64,000 nt of DNA from Tubiluchus corallicola (lineage: Eukaryota; Priapulida; Priapulimorpha; Priapulimorphida; Tubiluchidae): positions 62,001 through 126,000 of the forward strand of contig JAQGDQ010000088.1 of the NCBI GenBank assembly GCA_030141605.1, in the 5' to 3' direction. The notes beneath the pieces are model-generated. The model made no database searches and was not told the origin of the DNA. It saw nothing but the letters and a program-made list of their open reading frames with translations. Shown here one piece after another: positions 28,001 to 40,000 of this stretch. Every line of letters begins with the position of its first letter. Within the stretch, counting starts at the first letter, position 1. The position numbers and the translations under genes were made by a program.

Positions 28001-31000
28001 CGAATCAGCTACTTATCTAGTTAAATTAACTTGAAGTTAACTGATGAACTTCTAGTGACAAATTAACTGAGGACAAACACACAAACGACTGTCAAACTGA
28101 AAAGATATAAATGCAAAATCATAACAAGCAAACAAATGAAACTGTAGTTTTAAGTAAGGCATGCGGTATCATCATGCTATAGTAACTTATTAAAGGATTG
28201 TAATCGGGAATAATCGTAATCGGACATGATCGGACACGGGTCGGGTAGAGAGCAATAATCGGGATCGGATCAGGATTTTCTATGCCGGCCCGGCCATCTC
28301 TGCATTCCACATACAATGTTATTAGCTGAGCAGTCTGAAAGGTGCCAAAAACGTTTTGTTCATCTTGTTCAGCTGCTAATGATATTTTTGAAAGCATTTA
28401 AGAAAATTTATTGGCGTTTTAGCTCTATTATTCTCAACTTACCTTTGTACTCCTTATATTCATGTTCACTTTGCCAGAATGATTTATCAATTGTGTTTTG
28501 CAGGTTTATGGGTAACGGTGTGGAAGCTGGCTCGGAACAGTGTATTCCGTTCTATTATTATTGGCACATGTGCAGACATTTTTATTATTACTGGTTTCTT
28601 TGTCTACTTGCCAAAATATCTGGAATTGCAGTTTCATGAAACCACACCAAGGGCAAACACATATTCTGGTAAGTTATCATCCAATAAGTTTGAACGCTGA
28701 GGTTTTATTTCTTGTAATTCACACTGTGGCATCTGTTGCTATATCTAGTCCCTTTTTAATTTTTATGTTAAACCTATATAAATACGGACTTTCAAGTATT
28801 AAGTTTTTTATTTTTAATCATAATTGCATAATTGTTTTTAAGCAGTAAGGCATTTTTTGGATGCAAGAACGGTCTAATGTTACTAGCATATGAAGCAAAA
28901 GTAGATTTAGATTATAATTTACATGTATCTGCCTAATTACATCAGGCCGATACAAACACGAGGTCTTTGTTTATTGTTGATTTCAATGCAGTGAAAGTTC
29001 ATGAAAAATATTTTCAAACATACGTATAATAAAAGCATTTCACACAGCTGAGAGAAAGTCCAAAGGCTAAACTGACTTGGATGCAGAAGAGGTTAATATA
29101 TCGTTTATAACTCTTATATCAAATCAAACAGGTATTTAAATCTTACCAGTTGTTGGCCTATGTCTTCTTGGTCACCAGCATAAATAATATTTTTGTACCA
29201 AGTTCCTTAAACACATTTGGGTACTAAAAGCCAGAGTGAGTACTGCGAGTTATTAAGTGATTTTCCTGCACTGGTTTTGGTTTTCATTATAAATATTGGA
29301 ATGAAGTGCACAAAAAGCCTGAACCTGCCTTCACATTTGTAATTTAAATTTCTAATTAACAGGTACTTTAGTTAATTAGCCTTCTTTCAGCTAAACTATT
29401 GACTCATATATAAAACATCATCCATCACATGAAAATTTTTCAGAAATTCGTTAAATGTAGACTAGGTTTCTGGACGCAACGGGCAACAAATCTACAAATG
29501 TTTTAAATCGCAAAATTAAGTCATTAGTATATACATAGCCCGTACTTCACTTTTTTACAATAATGTACAAGGGTGCACACATATATATATATATATATAT
29601 ACGTAATTCCAATAAGCACTTCACCAACAAAATCCCTTTCCCTTTTTAGCCTTCAAGAAAGTCTTCCTCATTAGTGACCTAGTCGGAATGAAATGGCTAG
29701 AAATTATTCTATTCCTCCATATTTTCCTTTGATGCGATCATGAAGAAAATCGATTTTCTTGAATGTATCGCATTATAGGCCTGTGTGAAACATAGTTATC
29801 CTGATCACCTTAATATGATTATTGTTGAGACATTTGCTGAGTTCTGACTGTGACCTAGTTCATATGTCTAGACGCTTACGTGCAAGGATCTGTGTCGCAT
29901 TACTAAACATCTGCTGTCATTTGCTAGGTAGAGACCTTTTGAGATTTTCATTGACTACCGGTGATGAAGCCAAATATGTAATCCGCTGCTTATCGAGGCT
30001 TAGTTGCTTGCTCGAAATAACATTATTAGCAGCAGCTGAATTAAAACAGTGAACGTTTTGACATCTATCTTATATAAAAACAGACCAAAATGGTGTAAAT
30101 ATGAACAATATGGTGCAATTTCCATTATAACTAGTATTAATCATGAAAAAGCAAATTTTGTTAAAAACCTGAGATGTGCATCCAACGGAAATTAAACTTG
30201 AACAAACTAAAACACAAGAATAAAGATAACAAATTGTAAATTTACTAATACTGAAAATGCTAGCTTAAAAAATTCTGAATGCCACATATGTAGACTATTT
30301 ATTTCGTTGAGCTAAAATACAGACATATTCAAACGTCGCCTACCTATTATCTACATTAGTTGGCAATTTAAGTTTAAGATGGGACTTTATCTTATTTGAA
30401 AATAGTTCATATCTTTACAACAGAAGCTGAGGTGTTGAAATTTATAATGGTTTTTGTTTTATTTTGTATTATGGCTCGTCTACCCATTATGTACATTAGT
30501 TATGAATAGGGGCTAAGCTTGGAGAAATATGGGACTTTATCTTATTTGAAAATAGTTCAAATCATTTTGACAACAGAAGCTGAGTTGTTGAGATTTATAA
30601 TGGTTTTGTTTTTATTTCGTATTATGGCTTAACATGTTAGCATTTATTGCAGACTAGTAGCTTTATAAAGTCGTCAATATAGGCAGGCGCGAACTGCTAT
30701 TACTGGATACAACCAAACTACATTAGTCTGTAATTTCCCAAAAACAATTGCTGGTCGTATTAGATTTCACAGCATACTCGCTTGGCAATGTGAAAATTCC
30801 TTCAGCAGATCGATACAAATACGGGTAATGACAACTTTCACAGAAAAGCAAAATGCAGAAAGCAGTGTTTGTTTGTTCGTTTTTCGTTTGCCAACACCAC
30901 CTCTCTTACGTGTTTATTTATTCATGCATGTGTTTTTTTGTGTGTTTAGTCATTTTTTCATTTATCTGACTTTCACTCATTTATTCATTTGCTGTTTACT

Positions 31001-34000
31001 GTTTTTTCATTTACGAACAAAGACACTTTTCCATCTTTCAAGCCCAACAAGTGTTTCATGGACATAACTTTCTGAACTAACAATAAAAACAATTTTGTTT
31101 GAATACCTGTTTGTTTTATATCTTCATTTTTAGCATTAATTTAAAATTACAATTAAAATTGTGCAGCTGAGTTACATGAAAAGAGAACTAAACTTTTGTA
31201 GTGAGACGAAAAGTTCTTTCACGATTGTATTCACGAGTTTTATTTTATAATGATAAATCTCGATACAGCAGGGAGACTTGAACATTTTCACACGCAGCTA
31301 GCTCGCGTAGCCGTAACACTATTTAACAGCTTGGTCGTTTAACCTGTTGTTTAAAAATCTCATTGATTAAGTTTGTCCTAAATTTCCCAATAATTTCAAC
31401 GCAAGGCTATTATGATTTTTCGTTGGACTTCATTTTTTTATACCAGCCTTGTACTTATTTTCCACCTACATGTGGGTTTGAGTGTAAACACCATTAAATA
31501 TGCATTACTGTTGTTTTAGAATAATGAAGCGCGTGTTGTAATGCTGATCCGGTAATAATAACAAAGATTAGGTCAAAAAGAAAACAGAAACTGTTGCTTT
31601 AGATGTCTGTTATCGGCTTTTACACTCTTAATGAAAAGCTGTCATATTAGCAACTTTAGCAACTTCCACGTGTCTGATGCCTGTGAAACGAAAGTGTTTT
31701 TCTTCATGGAGGGAAAGTAAAAAATTCCGTGTGTGGGTTGTAATTTTAGTATATCTTGAACCAAGCTGTAACATCATGTTTAAAAAAACCCGACGAAATT
31801 GTAAAATTTAAAATGCACTTTGATATAGGCGGCCTCTTTTAAAACGGTGAAAAGTGCAAATTTAGATTAGTTTCTCGTCTTCAAAGAATGTGTTCGTTCA
31901 TTTTTTTAAATGTTACATCTTTATAACAGAGTTTCCTTTGTGTTTTGTGGAAATTTTGTTTTTGTAATTGGTTTCTGCAACAGAATACGATTTCAAGCAG
32001 TCCTGTAAATTTGTAAAATTTCATATTAATTTTTTCCTTTATTATGTGCTTATGCGTTGTTTTTCCATCTTTTCAATCCAGTAGGCGCCTCATATATTAG
32101 TGAGATTATGAGACATCAAAGAAATTTGTGAGAGTAACACACTATCACATATACAAAAAAATCCTGCTCTTCTGTGTAACTTTAATTAAAAGCATTGTTA
32201 TTTGTTAGCCAGTTTTCTTTTCACTTGTGTTAGAACTGTTGTTAAATTTCTTTACATTGTCACCGTTTTATACTGTTCCTCTAGTTTTATTGACATTTGG
32301 GATAATTATCAATTTTCAATTCTCAGTAAAATGATCGTCCATATTTGCCAGCAGTGAGATTATTTTATGTCGGGGGGTTTTCCTCATTTTACCTTTTGTA
32401 TTGAAATTGTCATAAGTTTGCAGATTTAAAGCCTACCTATTTTCATTTTCCGTACAGAAAATTATCAATTTCTACCATCTACTAAACATAAAATGCAAGC
32501 AGTTTCATGCTAGATGTCCAGGATATTGAAGTGTCTGTTTCTTTCTTTCGTTTGTTTGTCTCTTGAACAAATTTAACAATTTTTTCAAACTTGTTCACCC
32601 TTAAAATGTTTTCTCCTAGATTGTTTTCTAGTCAAGAAATTAACAACTATGATCGAAGGCTCATGGAGAATTCTGTACTGCTTTTTCAGCGTGACAGTGA
32701 CGTAGTATATTATTTATAATTTGCTTGTTGAGAGCTAGGGTGCTTAGTGACACATAATGTTCATTCAAACGTTGCTTATGCAATTTAAAGTTTATTTCTT
32801 TACAGTGCTGTGCATTTATATTGCTCTTTTACTTTCAGGTATAGTAGCAGTTTTAGCGATGGCATTGGCAACATTGGCAGGAGGGTGGGTGGTAAAGCGC
32901 TTTCGGTTAGAACCGCGTGGGGTGATGTTTTTAGTTCTCAGCTGCTCTATTGTTTGGACACTAGGAAACCTGATTCTGATGGCTGTCGGTTGCCCCACTC
33001 AGTCTTGGGTTGGTACCTGGGAGAATAACATGTAAGTGCAGCTGTTCTTGTGAAAAAACAACTGTTTCTTTTTAAATTAGTGACTGTATGAAGGTGATTG
33101 CTCAGATTCACACATAGAATAAAGCATTTTGTAGTATAATTACTCTTAACAGGATAGAAAATACCTTCTGGAGTCAGGGAGTATTCTTAAAGTTTTTTCC
33201 TGGCTTTCTTTCTTGATATTCAGTAGTAAATGAATAATTATGCATTTTACCCTATTTACCAGTGTTAATGTCGTGATAATTTTTATAGAGATTCTTAGAA
33301 ATCCTTCAATGTAAATGAGATAGACAAAGTTTTTGTAATCGACAATCAGTGGTCGAGGGTATGTGTAGTGCAATTATCAGGTGGAGTGATCGGTTCTTAA
33401 AGTTCAGCACAATTTTATTATAAAATTCATTCACATAAAATATACTATGTAGCCAAGCCGTTAACCAAGATTAAGTGGTGATATCTTTTTGTGTCATCAC
33501 CACTTTTTTTCTGTTACTTTTCATACTATCAGGCTGTTTTAGCTGGTTTAAGGTGTTTACAGTGTTTTAGCTGCTACCCTAGCGTGGCAATACAGAGATC
33601 GTTGGCATGGCATTGCTCTGCTTGAATAACTTGTGCGAAGTAAGACAGGTTTTTAATGGTCTTTTGCTCATTTGTTAGAAATTTCATTTGTGGAAGGCAA
33701 GCTTCTTAGCTTGGTATATACTTTTTAACCAGATAAAGCATGGTTTTAGTTGATGAGTGCGAAAAATCACAACTGTTCATGTCAATTTTAACAATTTTAT
33801 AGCATGCTTATCAAATAATATAAGTTAAATACTGTAACATAATAGCCTTTTTTTCAAAACGAGTTTATTTTATGATTTTTTTCAAACTAGTTTATTTTAC
33901 AGCTGGTACCCCCGTGAGCCATTCATTATCTTTTCAATTTTTTGCCCTTGGTGCTTTTAGTTCAGAGGTTTTGAACATCAGCAGTAGGAGTACATTGACC

Positions 34001-37000
34001 TGTTGTATGAAACTGATAAATGATATAGCAGTATCGTGTTGTACGTTTGTTGATGTTATTATCATTGTCACAAAATGTTACTTGAAGTCGGGCTTGTAAT
34101 AGTCAGATTTATTATAAATCATCATGTGCTCCTAAACATCAGTTTCCTGGGCTTAATAAATCAGCAAGTTATTTATCACTTTTTATAACACATTAATAAA
34201 TAAAACATGACAAAGTCTGCTTGTCTGTCTTTATATTATTCTTCATCAGATGGTGCTAAATTTTTACATTATTAAATGGACATTCCAACAATTTATAGCT
34301 TGTGTTTTTCTTAAAAATGCAACAATGTCTAAATTTTTAATATTTTAACTTTTATTGACATTGCCACTTAAGTTTGGATGCAGAAAGCTTGTGTACTCAA
34401 TAAACTGTCTTATAGTGAGCCTACTAAAAATCTTGTTCTGTTACAATTCAGCAGCAAAAGCATACCTCTGATGGCTGCATTTTATTAATGAAAACCACCA
34501 CTTTTGTTCTTTCTTAAACTGGATGATACAAGATATCGTATGAGAGTGCTTTGGCACATAATATTTATACTAGCATCCCTGTGCACTAGACTTTTTGTTG
34601 AACTTGGCTAACACAATAATGAAAATAGTTGCATGTAAAGGTAGTTCATTCTGTTTCGATTGTTTGTCATTTCAGGTTAAATGTATCAACTCCATGTTCA
34701 GAGAAGTGCGGATGCTCGTCATCGAGGTTTAATCCAATTTGTGGTGACAATAAAATTTACTTTTCCGCTTGCTATGCAGGCTGCCATAATCTCACAGATA
34801 AGGTATGTTTTTCATTGTTTAATTGACTTTATTTGGTTTATAATGCTCACTGATTTTTTACTAGCATTTAGATTTGTACAGTTTAATGTACAATGTACAG
34901 TTTTCTGAGACAAAATGTTGTGAATACTTTGGAGGAGTTTCATTAATAGAGTTTTTTAGAACTTAGGATTTTCTCGGCATTTAAATTGTTGTTTATAAAA
35001 TATCAGTACAAAAAATGTTGTGCTGGTACAGCTTAACCACTCATTAATACCACTAATTTGTTTAGGTGTGATTTAGTTTTAATTTGAAATTCATCTGTAA
35101 GGGCTTATGAACAATTTTCTTCATAAATTTGTGCGCACGAACGTATTTAGTCTTACCTATGGCCCGGTATTGATAAATTAAACTAGTTTTCATAAAAATA
35201 AACTATTGTCTGCATAACAGACCATATAAGATTTGCAACTCTCTCTCACCCAATTTGGTCACCTGTTTACCTGTCTGTTCTATTCTGTCTGCCTATCTGT
35301 CTTACTATTTTTTGCAATAGACTAAAATTAAACGTTTCAGGTAAAACTGCTTCTCTTTTGTCTCTCTCTCCCATCTCTGTCTATCTGTCTATTTATGTTT
35401 TTCCGTTGTTTTCCTCTTGCTGGTTTCACTGATCATTTTAGAGAAATTTAATAAATATTCACCAGAAAACATAAAAACATAAAAATAGACGTGTTCCAAC
35501 TTAGTTAGGCGGTCGAAAGAGTGAGAGGGAATGTTATTAGTTTACAATCTGTGCAACAAAGGTGTTGACAAAGTTAATAAACACATCCCGTAGCCACAGA
35601 GATTATGACCGAGACTAAACTTTATCAGCCAAGAGTCTATGTATGAACAAAATAGATCAGAATTTTCTACGAAGTTTTTGTGAATCCAATTTACGAAAGT
35701 GCGTACGAAATTTCTCGCGGACGTTTTAATGAATCCCAAACCCAGTGATCACAAAATATAGCATCATATATCTACATATGTTAGATGGGATTTAAATTTT
35801 ATACAACTCTGTTTACTACTGTTGCCTAGTGGGTACTCACTCTCATCTAGGGGTGTGGTAGCATATTATCGTGGTTTGTTGTTTGCACCAGAATAGACAT
35901 GTTACAAAGTTTAATATCTAAGTTTGTTTAAAATAAGTATTTGAACTTAATAGTTTATAGAGATTATTTTTCATAGCAATAGCTTATTTTAACGTAGGCG
36001 TTAAAATTTTTGTTTTCAGAGGCGCACAATAGCTTTTTCTTGCTATTGTATTTCCTTTCATGGTCATGTTTCGTATTGTTTACATACACGGCTCTTTTGT
36101 GATATTTTCTTTAATATATTCATCAGGCGAAATACACGTGTAGCAGGTTGCGCAAAACCAGCGGTTTGTGAAACTATCGCCTACTGTTAGTGAAATCACT
36201 TGACATTTTCATCAATTTAATAAAAGGTTTATATAAGGAAAGCCCATAGTAAATAAGTTATACGACGTACAGTAGTTTGCAATGTAATTTGGTTTATGTG
36301 ATTACATACGTGTTTATAAAAACTAATGCATCGTAATTTATTGCTAATTGGTAAAATGTTAAAAATGGACACTTGAACTAGTTAAGACTGGTGAGGTGTA
36401 AATATTATGAGTTATTTTGTCCATTGAAGTTAATCAGTTAAATCAATTTTTTATTTGAACATGATAATTTTAGAATCGTTACAAAGGAAACTGTAGGTTT
36501 TGTATTGAAGTCCTTCAGCAAACCCTGTATTTATATCTGCTGTAATACTTGTGTGATCTGTTAACGTTTTCAATGTGGCGGATTGGAGGTGGAAAAGAGA
36601 AACGCGTTGGGGAAGTGCAATACATAACTTGGCGGCTGTTAGTACCAGGGGCATGGAACTCAGCACACGGGGCGATGTCATGTAAACTGGTTTTTGTCGT
36701 CGTAATGACGGTAGCCTGCTATATGGATGGCGGAATGCTATTATAGCTTCACTTTTGTATAATCGGTTAAAACGCGTCTATTTTTTAATCTCATGCCGTC
36801 ACGGCCACTTTTGTTTTTATGTTGTAATCAACTGAACCAATACATGAAATAAGCTTCCACTTCCAGCCGATTTGCAAAATAATTGTTTTTGGTTGTGGGG
36901 TCTTGATTTTACTTTATGAAACTTAGTACATTCTGAGCTGGACTCCAGCATTCAACAGCAGTATCTTATGTTATCTGTGGCAAGATCGGAGCCTAGCAGA

Positions 37001-40000
37001 TTCAGTATGTTGAATGAAAGCAGCCAAGCGAGTAATGTCTCTCTTGCCTTTGAACATACGAAAATCATTTATGTCTGCGATGTGTTTTTCTATATTAACT
37101 GATCATGTGCTCGTCTGCAAGATTTATTCAGTTTTTGTATTGTTCCGTTTGTTAGGTTAAGGAAATGGAATAAATTTGATTGTTCCATTCCACAGACGAC
37201 CCTTATATTGAATGCCCGAGTTACATAAGTCCCAATGGCAATGGCATCTTTTAACCATGATTATAACCAGAAAAATAGCGTAAACTTAACTAATATTACA
37301 TTGATGTATAATATAGGTTGACCACATTTGAATTAATTTTGACTGTGAAGATCTTATTGAGGTTTTTAAAAACTGGCCAGAAATGAACACAGTTTGTTTT
37401 GTCCTAATTTAAAGTTAATCAAATAGTTGTTTTTATCTAACTTGCTAAGCCATAAACTAAACTAAACTGCGTATTTTCTTGATTGCAGCATGATTTAATC
37501 AGCAACTCATAGACGTTAAACGTTGTGCATTTCTCTCTATAAACGAAACTGGTCTATATATTTCCACTAATTCACTTGCAATTTCAATTGACAATAATAA
37601 AATCTAGAACCAGGCCTGACCAATGAAAAGCTGAGTATTTTTCATAACAGTGTTAGACCGAGCTGTAGCTAAATGTCCCGAACGTACTGGCGTTAATTGA
37701 GCTCTGCAGGTGTGTGAAATAACTTGCACGCTGCTTGGCCAGTCAACGAAAATGATTGACATTATGTTAGACGTGAATTCTTAAACTTGTATTATTTTTT
37801 GACCACGGATTTTATATGAAAGCTATTACTAGTAGTAATATAAAATCATTACTGTTATTATAATTATTTGTCATTTTTTGTATCCTAGTTTCTTTGTGAA
37901 TTGAAAAACGTTTGAAACAGTCGGTTTAAAAAAAATTTGAATCCCATTAGAGATATAAACAATATCTTTCTTTTGGCTTTTTATTTTGAAACTTAGGGAT
38001 TTGCTACTAGTAATTTGCTATGAAATTTACTAAATTTGTGTTTAATAAATAATATAATTATTCTTGCAAAAAATCGAATGAAACATATCGATTAAGCAAA
38101 TCGGATAAGCTTTGACAATGATAATGTCATAATGCAACAAATCACAAATGTGTGAATAGATGTAACTAAATCTTTGCCAAGCAATCTTATACCGAGTTTT
38201 ATTATTCCAGTTACTGCGCAGACAATGTCAGCAAACGCGTATTTGAAAACGTAGAAAAAATTCATTGTGCCTGCCCATTCCCCGCAATGTTTTCGACTTC
38301 GAACCGCACGTCAAAGCTTAACGTAACGTCCTATTTTTAATTCTCTTAAAGACTTGGCTCATGATAGTTTTGTAGATTTATGAGCTGGTCAAGCAGGTCT
38401 AGGCTAGAATACCATTCTCTCAGCTCTGTATTTCCCCCTAAGGCAGAGAGGTCTCACCGGTTTAGCAGCAAACTCAACTGGTATTTGAGAGCTGCGTGTA
38501 CAGTTCCACCAACGCCATAAAAATGACGTGATACATATAAATGTTCACTGTAGAGTTATTTGTAAAAATGAATAGAATTTGTGTGTAGACGTAGTGTTCT
38601 TTAAGTGCATAGCCAACGAAAGACTGAAAGGAATAACTTTTACACTCGAGCACTAGCTTGTTCACCAAATAATTTGACCATGTATGGTCGTTTCGAGTAG
38701 TTCACGAAACAGGCTGTTAGTACTTAATAGTACTATTATATGGTATTTTGAAAATATTCTCTTTTTTAAATGAATGGAAATTTTTTCAGTGTACATTAAG
38801 TTCTTCAAATTTTTTTGGTGTAGTAAGGCTGGATAGACTACCATCTGTTAGGTGCTTTGATAAATTAGGGTATTTTATTCAATACCTGGTAGTGTAGATT
38901 ATTTGATTTCAGATTTTATTGGATTTCTAGCAGGTTTTTCCTCGTGCTAAGAGCAGTATCTCCCATGAGAGCTCTTGAGTTTATTAGTTAAATAATGCTA
39001 ATTAACATTATTTAACTCAACATATATAATTACTGATTTCAGAATTACACTAAATGTGACTGTGTGGACTCTGGATGGGCAGTAAAAGAGGCCTGTAAAT
39101 CAGACTGTGATAATGAAGTGCCGTATCTCATCATATTGTTCTTTATCGTATTCTACGTTAGTCTACGGAATACCGGGCATATGATGATAACTATCCGGTA
39201 AGTCAAACGGCTTGCATATTTACATGATATTGTCTATCTTCTGTTGATTGCTGATTGACTCATGGAATCTTGATGCGGAAATCCAACATGGTGCTGTTTA
39301 TTTTACAGATGTGTTGCCAAAAGAGATAAAGATATGGCACTTGGGGTTGCTCAAGTTTGCACTGGTCTATTTGGTGAGTACCTGGTTGATAAATACTTTG
39401 CAAAATCTATTGCTTTCATACCACATATAGTTGTGTAAATTTCTTACAGTAATTGTAGCATTTTGAGGTATATTTCTATTATTAACGTGAAAGGCTGTAG
39501 GGATTTCAGAGCGTTGGGAGATAATGTCATATGCACAATTCCAGCTTCTGCATTTACTGTATACAGATTTTTCATCAATGTTGTATATATAACATTATAT
39601 TATCTCTCATTGAATTCCTGTTGTTTCTTTAGACATTTCATTCTTTCAAACTGAGTTTTGAGCTAAATTTATTTAGTTTACAAAATCGGGTCGTTTGACA
39701 AAATCTGCACTTATAACTTTACAGTATGCAAAAAATTAACTGCCTGCCATTTCTCACCAGTACTACTCAGCCTTTCTAGAAAACTTGCTTCTCCTTTTTT
39801 CACTTTGATGGTATTGGCGTAATGTTTTGTTTGGTACCACATATTGCTCCGTACATTTATTTTGACATCGGACTAGTGAAGCTAGAAAAATTTAACTCAA
39901 ATGCCAATACAACATGCTGTTTGGCAGCATATATAATTTCTCGAGCATTTTGTTTAAAAACGTAACCCACCCTTTTTTATAGTGTCCAATTATTTTTATT

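Noticed and set aside
28119-28397. 92-codon minus-strand ORF over the possible hAT end
   Set aside because: It spans a transposon terminus and a simple-motif region, with no domain resemblance.
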